DNA from: Clostridium cuniculi | GTDB lineage: Bacteria; Bacillota; Clostridia; Clostridiales; Clostridiaceae | Length of the DNA stretch: 64,000 bases | Assembly: GCF_004353185.1 (NCBI RefSeq) | Contig: NZ_SMUS01000009.1 | Location: 62,001 to 126,000, forward strand | Direction of reading: 5' to 3' | Part shown: piece after piece, positions 54,990-64,000 of the stretch | Layout: each line of letters starts with the position of its first letter | Numbering within the stretch: the first letter of the stretch is position 1 | The notes under the pieces: model-generated | The model's database searches: none | Told to the model about the DNA's origin: nothing | Seen by the model: only the letters and a program-made list of their open reading frames with translations | Made by a program: the position numbers and the translations under genes

Positions 54990-55750
54990 TAATCATTTCC
55001 TCCTAAATCACTCAGCTCATATTGTATTAAGGATGTTGCAACAAATCCTGCTGTTTCAGTCCTTAATATTCTTTTTCCTAGAGTAACTATATAAGCTCCT
55101 TTATCTTTAAGTCTTTCAATTTCATCTTCTTCTATTCCGCCCTCTGGGCCTACAAATATTCCAATATTTTTAATATTATCTATATTATTCTCTTTTCTTA
55201 ATTCATTAATCAATGTTTTTATACCAAAATTATTTGCATTTTCATATGGAACTATTAATAAATCTAAAGAATTTATTTTCTCTAAAACTTCATCAAACTC
55301 AATAGGTTCTAACACTTTAGGAATTATACTTCTCTTACTTTGTTTTGCAGCCTCTAAAGCTATTCTATTTAATCTATCTAACTTTTTAAACTCACCTTTT
55401 AATTTAACATCCACTCTATGAGTTATTGTAGGAATGAATTCTGTAATTCCAAGTTCAGTTCCCTTTTGAACTATTAAATCCATCTTTTGAGACTTTGGTA
55501 GCCCTTGAAATAAATATATATTTACATTACTTTCATTATTTGATTCTAACTCTTCTAATATGTCTATTAAAACTTCTTGTTTAGAAACGGACTTAACTCT
55601 TCCTAAATATTCAACACCTTCACAATTGTTTAATGTTACCTTTTCACCTTCAGAAATTCTAAGAACCTTATATATATGCTTTACATCATCACCAATTATT
55701 TTAGCTACATCTCCGTTAATTAATTCTTTTGGAGTAAAAAACTTATGCAT
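54989..55750 (-). CDS. rsmE: 16S rRNA (uracil(1498)-N(3))-methyltransferase
   Basis: A 253-aa SPOUT-class methyltransferase. HKFFTPKELINGDVAKIIGD at the PUA-like N-terminus; VQKGTELGITEFIPTITHRV, RIALEAAKQSKRSIIPKVLE, and the knot motif FVGPEGGIEEDEIERLKDKG, LGKRILRTETAGFVAT. It is located between prmA and mtaB as in B. subtilis. Confidence 0.95.
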   Translation of the reverse strand: MHKFFTPKELINGDVAKIIGDDVKHIYKVLRISEGEKVTLNNCEGVEYLGRVKSVSKQEVLIDILEELESNNESNVNIYLFQGLPKSQKMDLIVQKGTELGITEFIPTITHRVDVKLKGEFKKLDRLNRIALEAAKQSKRSIIPKVLEPIEFDEVLEKINSLDLLIVPYENANNFGIKTLINELRKENNIDNIKNIGIFVGPEGGIEEDEIERLKDKGAYIVTLGKRILRTETAGFVATSLIQYELSDLGGND

Positions 55751-55771
55751 TATTTCATTCTCTCCTAAAAA

Positions 55772-56713
55772 TTATTTTAATTTTGCAACTATGCAGTTCC
55801 ATTCACCATCTCTATTTTTTTCAATAACTTCAAATCCAGTAGCTTCAAGTTTTTCACAAACCATATCAACTCTATCATGAATTATTCCTGATGTTATGAA
55901 AATTCCACCATCTTTTAAAACCCTCTTAACATCATCTGTTAATATGCATATTATTTCTGCTAATATATTCGCAACAACTATATCAGCTTTTCCATCAATA
56001 ACTTCAACAAGATTTCCATGAAGTATTTCAATATTATTTAAATTATTATATCCAACATTTTCTATTGAAGATTCAACTGCAACTGGATCTAAATCTACAC
56101 CAACAGCTAACTTTGATCCAAGCTTTGCTGCCGCTATAGCTAATATACCTGATCCACATCCAACATCAAATACTGTACTTTCTTCTTTAACATATCTTTC
56201 TAAGGCTTGAATACACATTCTTGTAGTTTCATGTGTTCCTGTTCCAAATGCCATACCTGGATCTAAATCTACAACTAACTCTCCATCTTTAGCTTCATAT
56301 TCTTCCCATATTGGTTTTACAACTATCTTTTCACCAACTTTTGATGGTTTATAATATTGTTTCCATGTATTAGCCCAATCTTCTTCATGCATTTTTTCAT
56401 GCTCAACTTTAGCTTCTCCTAAATCAAGACCCATTTCTTTAAGCTCTGTTAATCTTTCATTAACATATTGTAATACATCTTCAATATTATCTTCTTCTGC
56501 AAAATAAGCCTTTACAACTGCAACTTTTCCTTTATGCTCTAAAACATTTATATCTGCAAAATCCCATGTTAACGGACCTTGTTCTCTTCCTAAAATATCC
56601 TCAGGATCTTCTATTGCAACACCTTTGCAATCTAAGCTATAGAAAATTCCTGATATTGGTTCTAACGCCTCACTTTTAGTTATTACTCTAACTTCTATCC
56701 ATGTTCCATCCAT
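55772..56713 (-). CDS. prmA: Ribosomal protein L11 methyltransferase
   Basis: A 313-aa SAM-dependent methyltransferase that trimethylates L11. The N-terminal L11-recognition domain (about 1-110), then LDPGMAFGTGTHETTRMCIQ, SAM motif VFDVGCGSGILAIAAAKLGS, and VANILAEIICIL. It is the third gene of the usual dnaK-dnaJ-prmA order, here separated from dnaJ by about 5 kb of other genes. Confidence 0.95.
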   Translation of the reverse strand: MDGTWIEVRVITKSEALEPISGIFYSLDCKGVAIEDPEDILGREQGPLTWDFADINVLEHKGKVAVVKAYFAEEDNIEDVLQYVNERLTELKEMGLDLGEAKVEHEKMHEEDWANTWKQYYKPSKVGEKIVVKPIWEEYEAKDGELVVDLDPGMAFGTGTHETTRMCIQALERYVKEESTVFDVGCGSGILAIAAAKLGSKLAVGVDLDPVAVESSIENVGYNNLNNIEILHGNLVEVIDGKADIVVANILAEIICILTDDVKRVLKDGGIFITSGIIHDRVDMVCEKLEATGFEVIEKNRDGEWNCIVAKLK

Positions 56714-56803
56714 TATTGAATCATCCTTTCAAATCTTTCTCCTTGACTAATACTATATTTTACACGTATGTTTACATAAAGTCTAGAATAATTTATATAC
56801 AAA

Positions 56804-56837
56804 AAGGATAACTACATTTTTACATATAGTTATCCTT
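56804..56837 (-). terminator. Terminator after the O-antigen ligase-like gene
   Basis: A stem AAGGATAACTA with TAGTTATCCTT (11 bp, 12-nt loop), T-rich on the minus strand, 12 nt past the stop. Confidence 0.8.
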
Positions 56838-56848
56838 AAATAGCTAAT

Positions 56849-58036
56849 TTAAATTGCTATATCTCTATTCTTATTTTTCTTATTCTTATTTTTACCGAAA
56901 TTAACTTTTCTAAGCATTTTATTATTAGCCATATTATAAGTTACTGTTCCTATAAAAATAAACATTATAGCTAACTGTGGTGCATATAAAGTACAATCTA
57001 CAATTCCTTGAATAATTATCATTGTATTTACAGATGCAATTAAAGGTAGCATTTTATTATGTTGTTTATATAAAGTTATCATATCCTTATACAAATTAAA
57101 TTTAATATATAGATATATTAAAAGCCCTACAATTCCTAAAGTTACCAAAAATGTCAACCATAAATTGTGAGGATGGATTAAAAAAGTAATTATTTTATTA
57201 TGTAAACTTGGATCATCACTATAAACAAAATTTGATCCCTGTTGCATCATCCCTAACATTCCCCATCCGGTGATAGGTTTTTTTAATATCATATTTATAG
57301 CTCCAATCCAAATACGATATCTTGAATTAAAAGATATTACTAATTCGCCAATAGGTGTTGTATTAGCAATCTTATTCTGAACTATAAAAAATAAAATAGA
57401 ACTTATTCCTACAGTGATACAAATTGCTATTAATCCTCTTATATCCTTTTTTTCCTTTAGTAAATAGTATACAAATATTGATCCTACTAAAGCAATAAAT
57501 GCTCCCGTTGATTCAGTTAATAACAAAGCTACTATTATTAATACAATTGAAAAATTATATATTATAGAATCCTTTTTTCTTTTATTAATGCACTTTAAAT
57601 AAAATATCATTAATATTATACTTCCAAACCAAGCTCCTGCCATATTAGGATTTCCAAAAGAACTAAAAACTCTATGCTGAGGAATTCCTATCAAAATAAA
57701 TATTATCTTTTCTATTATTCCTCCAATAGCTGCAATTCCGCTTAAATATACTACATACTTAATAACTATATTTATTCTACTTATCTTAACAAAATAATTT
57801 TGAGAGAATACATTTAAGCCAAAATATAAAAATAATACAAAAGATGCCATTAGGGATAATAAATTTTTATTTACAATACCACTAAATACAGAGTATATAA
57901 ATAATAAAAATAAACCAATATTCCAATAATTTTTTTCTATTTTTAATTTCTTTTTAAATATTAAGTTCACTGCATATACAGCTGGAATTACAGCTGTAAA
58001 AGGCGAAAAAACAATCATAATAATAAAATATATCAT
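56849..58036 (-). CDS. O-antigen ligase/polymerase-like membrane protein (Wzy_C)
   Basis: A 395-aa protein with about 10-12 membrane segments. The Wzy_C/RfaL pattern is visible: FGNPNMAGAWFGSIILMIFY, SRYRIWIGAINMILKKPITGWGMLGM, and the conserved His in HPHNLWLTFLVTLGIVGLL. Such proteins polymerise or ligate surface glycans on the outer face of the membrane. In a Gram-positive cell it may act on exopolysaccharide or teichoic-type polymer. No other glycan genes are next to it. It interrupts the conserved dnaJ-prmA order. Confidence 0.8.
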   Translation of the reverse strand: MIYFIIMIVFSPFTAVIPAVYAVNLIFKKKLKIEKNYWNIGLFLLFIYSVFSGIVNKNLLSLMASFVLFLYFGLNVFSQNYFVKISRINIVIKYVVYLSGIAAIGGIIEKIIFILIGIPQHRVFSSFGNPNMAGAWFGSIILMIFYLKCINKRKKDSIIYNFSIVLIIVALLLTESTGAFIALVGSIFVYYLLKEKKDIRGLIAICITVGISSILFFIVQNKIANTTPIGELVISFNSRYRIWIGAINMILKKPITGWGMLGMMQQGSNFVYSDDPSLHNKIITFLIHPHNLWLTFLVTLGIVGLLIYLYIKFNLYKDMITLYKQHNKMLPLIASVNTMIIIQGIVDCTLYAPQLAIMFIFIGTVTYNMANNKMLRKVNFGKNKNKKNKNRDIAI

Positions 58037-58362
58037 AATTTACCACCAACATTTTTTATTTACACAACACTGTGTAACTTGCTTTAGTATACACACAATA
58101 AAAACTTTATTCAAAAAATTTAACTATCTTTTTATTAAATTTAACATAAATATTTTAATATATACTTAGTATCCCCAATAAATACTTTTATTTATTTAAT
58201 AACATGACGTTTACATTTATATATCTACTAATAATGTTGTTATAAATTATATATATTTCTAATTTTTCTTTTTATTTGATATTCATTTAAGTTTTTTTTG
58301 TATTTATAGGCATTTTTATCAACTTATATTTAAAAGATTGTAACATATAATCTTCTTTATTT
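58037..58362. other. 325-bp AT-rich gap upstream of the O-antigen ligase-like gene
   Basis: Nearly pure A/T with one GC-containing spot (CATGACGTTTAC at 58203-58214). It should hold the promoter of the ligase-like gene. I see no ORF, hairpin or repeat worth naming. Confidence 0.4.
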
Positions 58363-59019
58363 CTAATTATATATAGCAATTAAGAATTTAGTTTTTATTC
58401 CTTGGGCTGTAAACATTTCTTCATGTTCAGTTGTAACATTCCCTTCAAATCCACTATTATGTAAATCATAAGTAATATATTTAATTTCTAAGTTACTTTC
58501 TTTAAAGTATTCAAGTGACTCTTCAAATAATTCATCATCATCTGTCTTGAACCAAATTTCAGCACCTTTTTTTAAGAACTTCTTATATTTTTCAAGTTGT
58601 CTTGTATGTGTTAACCTTCTCTTTTTATGACGCTCTTTTGGCCATGGATTACAGAAATTAATGTATATTCTTTCTATAACATCATTTTCATCTAACATAT
58701 CATCTATTAATAATATTTCTTGAGACATAAGAGCAACATTGTCTATTTCATGACCAACTTTTTTATATGCTTCTTCAATATTTCTTTTAGCTAAAACTAA
58801 AACCTCATCTTTTATATCCACTGTTATATAATTTATATCTGGATTTTCAGACCCATGTACAGCCATAAATGTTCCTTTTCCACAACCTAATTCCATATAC
58901 ATTGGTTTATCATTTCCAAAAAACTCTTTCCATCTACCTTTGTATTCACTTGGCTTCTGTATAAAAAATTTACAACTTTCTAATTCCGGTCTTGCCCAAG
59001 GCTTTCTTCTCATTCTCAT
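58363..59019 (-). CDS. trmB: tRNA (guanine(46)-N(7))-methyltransferase
   Basis: A 218-aa methyltransferase. [20 protein letters not shown] (SAM site), [20 protein letters not shown] and [16 protein letters not shown] are the TrmB signatures. It makes m7G46 in tRNAs. The ATG follows a GAGTGAAC site. Apparently monocistronic. Confidence 0.94.
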   Translation of the reverse strand: MRMRRKPWARPELESCKFFIQKPSEYKGRWKEFFGNDKPMYMELGCGKGTFMAVHGSENPDINYITVDIKDEVLVLAKRNIEEAYKKVGHEIDNVALMSQEILLIDDMLDENDVIERIYINFCNPWPKERHKKRRLTHTRQLEKYKKFLKKGAEIWFKTDDDELFEESLEYFKESNLEIKYITYDLHNSGFEGNVTTEHEEMFTAQGIKTKFLIAIYN

Positions 59020-59131
59020 AACTTTTGTTCACTCCAAATCATTTCTTTAAGTTTATAGATTAATTATACAGATTATTTCTTTTATTTCAACTCTCTATAC
59101 ATCTTTATAACAACTTTTATTTATATAATAA

Positions 59132-59177
59132 ATCCACAATATACAGTCTCTTATCCGAAAGATAGTATATTGTGGAT
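59132..59177 (-). terminator. Hairpin after the sulfite/nitrite reductase gene
   Basis: A perfect 13-bp stem (59132-59144 with 59165-59177, 20-nt loop), AT-rich downstream on the minus strand (TTTATTATATAAAT). The weak U-run lowers certainty. Confidence 0.65.
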
Positions 59178-59201
59178 AACTTTAACAATTATTAATTCTT
59201 A

Positions 59202-60752
59202 TTAGCAGTTATATTTTTCAACTAAAGCCTTAAATTCACTCTCATTACTCTTTATATAATCACTGAAGCTCTTATTAACAGAGTTTAAATTATTAGCTAA
59301 TTCACAAATAAACATTGGAATATCTTTTCTTGCAATATCTCCATAGCATTTTCCTAATCTTGCTTCTCCCTCTACAAAGCTTCCATCAACATGAATTTCA
59401 TATGCTTCTTCTACAACATCATTAATTCTCTTTTTCTTTCCTGTAAATCCTATCTCAGCTATTTCATGTACACCACAAGAGTTACCACAACCTGAGAAGT
59501 ATAATCTAGGTAATAAATCAATATTTGAAACATTTTCTTTAACATAATTTAATGTCTCTCTCAAAATTTCTTGACTTTCACATATACCTATTTGACATGT
59601 TGGTACCCCTATGCAAGATACACTATAATCAAATGAAGTCGTTCCTCCAATTGATTTTGTAACTTCTAATAGCTCTTCAGCTTCTTTTCCATTTAAGTTT
59701 CTAAAGTATACACCTTCTGTCATTGATAATCTAATTTCAGGATCATCAAACTTTTCTAATGTTGATATAATAGTTTTTAACTCATTTAGCTTTATTTGAC
59801 CTCCTACTGGATGTACATAAACACTATATAGTCCAGGTTGCTTTTGTGCAACTAGTCTTGAATCAGTTATATTTGTTTCTACACCAGCTTTAGTATACTT
59901 TTTACCTTCTACTGATAGCTTGTAACCTTCTTCATTTTTTACTATTTCAACGTATTTTTTATATTCATTTATAAAGCCTTCTTCTCCTAATTTATCAACC
60001 ATATATCTTACACGAGCTTTAGCTTTATTATCATAATTTCCTTCAGCTTTAAATAATCTAACCATAGCTTCAACATAGTTTAATACGTCACTAGGCTCAA
60101 TAAGTTCTGGATATATTAATGCAAGTTTAGGGTTTCTTCCTAATCCTCCACCAAGATATACTCTAAAATATTCCTTGTCATCCTTCTTTACTGCTAAGAA
60201 GCCTAAATCTTGTACTGTACAATGTGCTGTATCACTTGAACCATTAGAGAAAGATACTTTTAACTTTCTTGGTAACTTGTAACTAGTTATTCTCTCCATA
60301 AAATATTTCCCAGTAGCTACTGCATATGGTGTTGGATCAAATGCTTCTTCTTTATCAACACCTGATAATGGTGATAAAGCAACATTTCTTGGAAAGTTTC
60401 CACCTGCTCCTCTTGTATATATATCCTTATCTAACGCTTCCTTCATTAAATCACATATTTCATCTATTGATAAACCGTGATATTGAATTGCTTGACGAGT
60501 AGTAAAATGTAATCCACCTAGCTTATACTTTTCTGCCCAATCATATATCATTTTTAGTTGTGGCATAGTTATTATACCTGAAGGCATTCTAAGTCTTAGC
60601 ATAAACTCTTTTCCACCACGATGAGCATATGCTCCCATTCCACCTGATGCATGCTTAAAGTCCATTACAGACATTTCTCCATTTATAAACTTATGTCCAA
60701 CTTTTCTAAACTCTTCGATTTCTGGTAAAAGTACTTCTTTTAATTTTTCCAT
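59202..60752 (-). CDS. Siroheme nitrite/sulfite reductase (single subunit)
   Basis: A 516-aa siroheme/4Fe-4S reductase. The two ferredoxin-like halves contain GGMGAYAHRGGKEFMLRLRM and GLHFTTRQAIQYHG. The cluster/siroheme ligands are CIGVPTC (Cys-x5-Cys) and SGCGNSCGVHEI (Cys-x3-Cys). It catalyses six-electron reduction of sulfite or nitrite. No asrAB-type electron-transfer subunits, sirohaem genes or transporter are adjacent, so donor and true substrate are open. GAGGTGATAAG precedes the ATG. Confidence 0.88.
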   Translation of the reverse strand: MEKLKEVLLPEIEEFRKVGHKFINGEMSVMDFKHASGGMGAYAHRGGKEFMLRLRMPSGIITMPQLKMIYDWAEKYKLGGLHFTTRQAIQYHGLSIDEICDLMKEALDKDIYTRGAGGNFPRNVALSPLSGVDKEEAFDPTPYAVATGKYFMERITSYKLPRKLKVSFSNGSSDTAHCTVQDLGFLAVKKDDKEYFRVYLGGGLGRNPKLALIYPELIEPSDVLNYVEAMVRLFKAEGNYDNKAKARVRYMVDKLGEEGFINEYKKYVEIVKNEEGYKLSVEGKKYTKAGVETNITDSRLVAQKQPGLYSVYVHPVGGQIKLNELKTIISTLEKFDDPEIRLSMTEGVYFRNLNGKEAEELLEVTKSIGGTTSFDYSVSCIGVPTCQIGICESQEILRETLNYVKENVSNIDLLPRLYFSGCGNSCGVHEIAEIGFTGKKKRINDVVEEAYEIHVDGSFVEGEARLGKCYGDIARKDIPMFICELANNLNSVNKSFSDYIKSNESEFKALVEKYNC

Positions 60753-60986
60753 CTTATCACCTCATATTATTGCTACTCTTTTTAATATTCCTACTTATCA
60801 TAACAAATATTCACTTCTATATTATACTACAATCTACTCTATTTTCTATTAATTAACTATTTAAATATTTAATTATAATCATTAACTTTTTAAATGTTTG
60901 CCAATTTTTAAAATTTATATCAATTGATTTTTTCTAATTTTTTCTATAAACTATATATAATATACATATCTACAAGGAGTGATTAT

Positions 60987-61664
60987 ATGGTACAAGAAAA
61001 AAATAAACCACCTTTAGATTCAGAAGTATCTGTTAAAGAAACTTTTAAATCTTTATCTGGCAAAAAGAAAATTGAATTCATATACGATTATTATAAACTT
61101 CCTATAATAGGTACTTTGCTTGCTATCATAACTATAAGCTATATGGCATATTCATTTGTCACAAAACAAGATACTTATTGTAATATAACTTATTACGGTT
61201 CCACTATTAATACAGATAACTTTAATAAAATTAAAGATATCCTAAATGAAAACATTTTAGGAGATGATAAAAAATCTACTATATTTACAGATAGTCTTTT
61301 AATTTCTGCTAATTCAAACTATGGTGATGATCCAACAACAACACAAGCCTTTGCTGTTAAATTGGCTGCTAATGAAATCGATATCCTTTTAGTTGAAAAA
61401 AACAACTTTGAATATTTTGCTGCTAACAATATGTTATTAGATTTAAACTCTTTAGAAGGATTTAATTCATTAAATATATCTGAGGATGAATTAGTAACCG
61501 CAAAGGATGAAACTGGAAATTATAATTTATATGGTATTAAAGTAGACAATCTAAATTTATTAAAAGATTCTGGTTTTAATAATGAAAATACTATTTTATG
61601 TATAGCTATCAGTTCAAATAGACATGAAGAAGTGATTAAAGTATTAAATGAACTTACTAAGTAA
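60987..61664 (+). CDS. Hypothetical single-pass membrane protein
   Basis: A 225-aa protein I do not recognise. N-terminal cytoplasmic part of about 45 residues, one membrane helix (LPIIGTLLAIITISYMAYSF), and a soluble extracellular domain with alternating strand/helix character (DTYCNITYYGSTINTDNFNK, AANEIDILLVEKNNFEYFAA). The domain vaguely recalls a periplasmic-binding fold half, but no signature is clear. The start is the ATG after AAGGAGTGATT; the frame extends 21 codons upstream without a ribosome site. Monocistronic. Confidence 0.65.
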   Translation: MVQEKNKPPLDSEVSVKETFKSLSGKKKIEFIYDYYKLPIIGTLLAIITISYMAYSFVTKQDTYCNITYYGSTINTDNFNKIKDILNENILGDDKKSTIFTDSLLISANSNYGDDPTTTQAFAVKLAANEIDILLVEKNNFEYFAANNMLLDLNSLEGFNSLNISEDELVTAKDETGNYNLYGIKVDNLNLLKDSGFNNENTILCIAISSNRHEEVIKVLNELTK

Positions 61665-61697
61665 AAAAAGATGTTGCACATTTGCAACATCTTTTTT
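61664..61697. terminator. Bidirectional terminator between the hypothetical gene and dnaJ
   Basis: A 15-bp perfect stem (AAAAAAGATGTTGCA, 61664-61678, with 61683-61697), 4-nt loop. Confidence 0.95.
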
Positions 61698-62832
61698 ATT
61701 TCTTATTAAATAAATCTTTGAAGCCCTTTTTGTGTGTAACTTCTCCATCAACACTTTCTCCACAAGCTTCCATAAATGCTTCTAGGGCCTCTTTTTGTTT
61801 AGAATTTAAATTCTTAGGAGTATCAACTATTACTTTTACATATTGATCTCCTCTAGTATTTGAATGAACCTTAGGTACACCCTTACCTTTTAATCTAAAC
61901 ATTGTTCCTGATTGAGTTCCTGCTGGAATAGTATATTTAACATCCCCATCTACTGTTGGAACTGTTATTTCAACACCTAATGCAGCTCTTCCCATTGATA
62001 TATGAGTTTCTATATAAATATCATTTCCTCTTCTATCAAATTGTTTAGACTTAGCAACATTTATTCTGATATATAAATCTCCTGGAGGTCCATCATTAGA
62101 ACCATGTTCTCCTTGCCCTCTAAGTGGCATTACATTACCGGTATCAACACCAGCTGGTACATTTACCTTAATCTTTCTAGTCTTTCTTACCTTACCTCTA
62201 CCACTACAGCTTGAACATGGAGTTTCAACTATAGTTCCTTTTCCTCCACATCTATCACAAGTAGAAGTGCTTACAAAACTTCCAAGAGGAGTTTGTCTTT
62301 GAACTCTAACTTGCCCACTTCCATTACATGTTGGACATGTTTTTGGTGATGTTCCTGGTTCTGCACCAGTACCTCTACAAGATTCACAATTTTCATTTCT
62401 ATTTATTGTAATTTCTTTTTCTACACCAAATATAGCTTCTTCAAAAGTTAAATTTAAAGTGTATTCTATATCAGCACCTTTTACCGGTCCGTTTCTTCTT
62501 CTTGAAGAACCACCACCGCCTCCAAAAAAGCTTTCAAATATATCACCAAAACCTCCCATATCTGAGAAGTCAAAGCCACCAAATCCACCTGCTCCAAATC
62601 CACTTCCATCAAAGTCAGCAGTACCAAATTGATCATATCTAGCCTTCTTCTCTGGGTCAGAAAGTACTTGATATGCTTCATTTATATCTTTAAATTTTTC
62701 TTCTGCTTCCTTATTACCTTGATTTTTATCAGGATGGTATTTAATAGCTAGCTTTCTAAAGGCTCTTTTTATTTCATCATCACTTGCACCTTTTTCAAGA
62801 CCAAGTACAGCATAATAGTCTTTATTCGCCAT
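61696..62832 (-). CDS. dnaJ: Chaperone DnaJ
   Basis: A 378-aa type I J-protein. J domain with HPD ([18 protein letters not shown]), Gly/Phe region (about 75-110), four CxxCxGxG zinc repeats ([32 protein letters not shown]), and two C-terminal substrate-binding domains. It delivers unfolded clients to DnaK, encoded 123 nt upstream. Confidence 0.97.
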   Translation of the reverse strand: MANKDYYAVLGLEKGASDDEIKRAFRKLAIKYHPDKNQGNKEAEEKFKDINEAYQVLSDPEKKARYDQFGTADFDGSGFGAGGFGGFDFSDMGGFGDIFESFFGGGGGSSRRRNGPVKGADIEYTLNLTFEEAIFGVEKEITINRNENCESCRGTGAEPGTSPKTCPTCNGSGQVRVQRQTPLGSFVSTSTCDRCGGKGTIVETPCSSCSGRGKVRKTRKIKVNVPAGVDTGNVMPLRGQGEHGSNDGPPGDLYIRINVAKSKQFDRRGNDIYIETHISMGRAALGVEITVPTVDGDVKYTIPAGTQSGTMFRLKGKGVPKVHSNTRGDQYVKVIVDTPKNLNSKQKEALEAFMEACGESVDGEVTHKKGFKDLFNKK

Positions 62833-62917
62833 CTATATAGTCACCACCTTATTCATATTTTTCTTAGTCTATATTAACATTTATATATTTTTTCGTAAAC
62901 ACCTAAACTTTTAAAAA

Positions 62918-62940
62918 GGGAAGACGACTTATGTCTTCCC
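62918..62940 (-). terminator. Terminator-like hairpin between dnaK and dnaJ
   Basis: GGGAAGAC with GTCTTCCC (8 bp, 7-nt loop) followed by TTTTTAAAAG on the minus strand. It probably attenuates transcription from dnaK into dnaJ. Confidence 0.8.
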
Positions 62941-62955
62941 TACTTATATAGTATA

Positions 62956-64000
62956 TTATTTATCTTCTTTTACTTCGAAATCAGCATCAACTACATTATC
63001 ATCATGTGCTGCATTTGAATTTCCACCCATATTGTTTGGATCAAATCCTGCTCCACCTTGAGCTCCTGCTGCACCTTGAGCATCAGCATACATCTTTGAA
63101 GATATAGCATAGAATTCTTGAGTTAATTCTTCTGTAGCCTTCTTAATAGCTTCTAAATCTTCTCCATCTTTAACAGCTTTTAATGCATCTAATTTAGCAG
63201 TTATTTTAGCTTTATCATCAGCAGAAATCTTATCACCTAGTTCTTCTAATTGTTTTTCAGTTTGGTAAGTTAATTGATCTGCATTATTCTTAGTTTCTAT
63301 TGATTCTTTTCTCTTCTTATCTTCTTCAGCAAATCTTTCAGCTTCTTTTACAGCTCTATCTACTTCTTCATCACTTAAGTTAGTTGAAGCAGTAATTGTG
63401 ATGTTTGCTTCTTTACCAGTTCCTTTATCCATAGCAGATACTTTAACAATACCATTAGCATCTATATCAAAAGTAACTTCGATTTGTGGAATTCCTCTTG
63501 GAGCTGGAGCAATACCTGATAAAGTAAATCTACCTAAAGTCTTGTTATCAGCTGCCATTTGTCTTTCACCTTGTACTACGTGAATTTCAACTGATGTTTG
63601 ACCATCTGCTGCAGTTGAGAATACTTGGCTCTTCTTAGCTGGTATAGTTGTATTTCTTTCGATTAATGGAGTAGCAACTCCTCCTAAAGTTTCAATACCT
63701 AATGTTAATGGTGTAACATCTAGTAATAATACGTCTTTAACTTCTCCAGTTAAAACACCTGCTTGAATTGCAGCACCCATAGCTACACATTCGTCTGGGT
63801 TAACTCCCTTTGAAGGTTCTTTTCCAGTAAAGTTCTTAACAGCTTCTTGAACTGCTGGAATTCTTGTTGATCCACCAACTAATATAACTTTATCTATTTG
63901 ACTAATTGAAAGTCCTGCATCAGATAATGCTTTCTTCATTGGTTCAATTGATCTTTGAACTAAATCATGAGTTAATTCGTTGAATTTTGCTCTAGTTAAG
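62956..64000 (-). CDS. dnaK: Chaperone DnaK (C-terminal part; gene runs off the window)
   Basis: Only the C-terminal 347 residues are present; the frame is open to the window end ([20 protein letters not shown] before [11 protein letters not shown]). It shows the ATPase-domain end ([39 protein letters not shown]), the linker [20 protein letters not shown], the beta-sandwich substrate domain, and the helical lid ending in [13 protein letters not shown]. The start, grpE and hrcA should lie beyond the right edge. Confidence 0.97.
   Translation of the reverse strand, partial: LTRAKFNELTHDLVQRSIEPMKKALSDAGLSISQIDKVILVGGSTRIPAVQEAVKNFTGKEPSKGVNPDECVAMGAAIQAGVLTGEVKDVLLLDVTPLTLGIETLGGVATPLIERNTTIPAKKSQVFSTAADGQTSVEIHVVQGERQMAADNKTLGRFTLSGIAPAPRGIPQIEVTFDIDANGIVKVSAMDKGTGKEANITITASTNLSDEEVDRAVKEAERFAEEDKKRKESIETKNNADQLTYQTEKQLEELGDKISADDKAKITAKLDALKAVKDGEDLEAIKKATEELTQEFYAISSKMYADAQGAAGAQGGAGFDPNNMGGNSNAAHDDNVVDADFEVKEDK

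Overview
The window is a chromosomal stretch of a low-GC, spore-forming Firmicute, best explained as Clostridium sensu stricto. The evidence is the very AT-rich intergenic DNA, strong GGAGG ribosome binding sites, frequent TTG/GTG starts, sporulation genes of the YqfC/YqfD and CotS types, a DgkA-PAP2 fusion, a pyruvate,phosphate dikinase gene, and a dnaK-to-nif3 gene order close to that of Bacillus subtilis. The species cannot be named from the sequence.

Layout. 1-4.5 kb: a LytR-CpsA-Psr (LCP) protein with a 12-bp-repeat Gly/Ser/Thr/Asn tail, arginase, a DnaQ-like exonuclease and an orphan pyruvate formate-lyase activase. 5-9.5 kb: a cupin-HTH regulator followed by a complete polyamine ABC transporter (potABCD). 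With arginase this gives the left end an arginine/polyamine theme. 9.5-17 kb: ndk, acylphosphatase, a first copy of a large structured noncoding element, a glucosaminidase, an AGCS symporter under a tandem glycine riboswitch, leuA under a leucine T-box, a 2-hydroxyacid dehydrogenase and tRNA-Leu(GAG). 17-24 kb: a potassium channel, then a sugar/alpha-glucan block (malQ, LacI regulator, two paralogous PucR/CdaR-type regulators, MsmK-type ATPase) with three copies of a LacI-type operator. 24-33 kb: accessory genes (tpx, a coiled-coil gene with an apparent frameshift, a double GNAT, a DUF2087 regulator, a molybdopterin oxidoreductase, a ClC channel and small or unknown membrane proteins). 33-64 kb: rnpB and then, read right to left, the conserved macromolecular-synthesis block dnaK-dnaJ-(insert)-prmA-rsmE-mtaB-hinT-rpsU-yqeY-yqfC-yqfD-pgpH-ybeY-dgkA-era-recO-(DUF4342)-CBS/HTH regulator-ppdK-(cotS-like, second structured element)-dgt-dnaG-rpoD-trmK-nif3.

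The most unusual thing is a pair of about 0.6-0.7 kb noncoding elements at about 10354-10950 and 40670-41365. Both lie between convergent genes. They share conserved loop sequences, while several of their long helices differ by compensatory base changes. A predicted loop-loop contact between the 5' and 3' domains (6 bp) also changes in a compensating way. This points to a large ornate RNA (or a mobile element encoding one) rather than random intergenic DNA. I could not assign it to a known family from memory. ROOL- or GOLLD-like large RNAs are the first comparison to make.

Other points of interest: a single A in an A6 run separates the coiled-coil ORF from a matching C-terminal extension; a small inverted-repeat element sits between the glycine riboswitch and its gene; an operator-like palindrome precedes the polyamine regulator; three GGGTAAY direct repeats precede ppdK; and a 35-codon ORF abuts era. 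Start sites were re-chosen by ribosome binding site where an open frame extended upstream of it.
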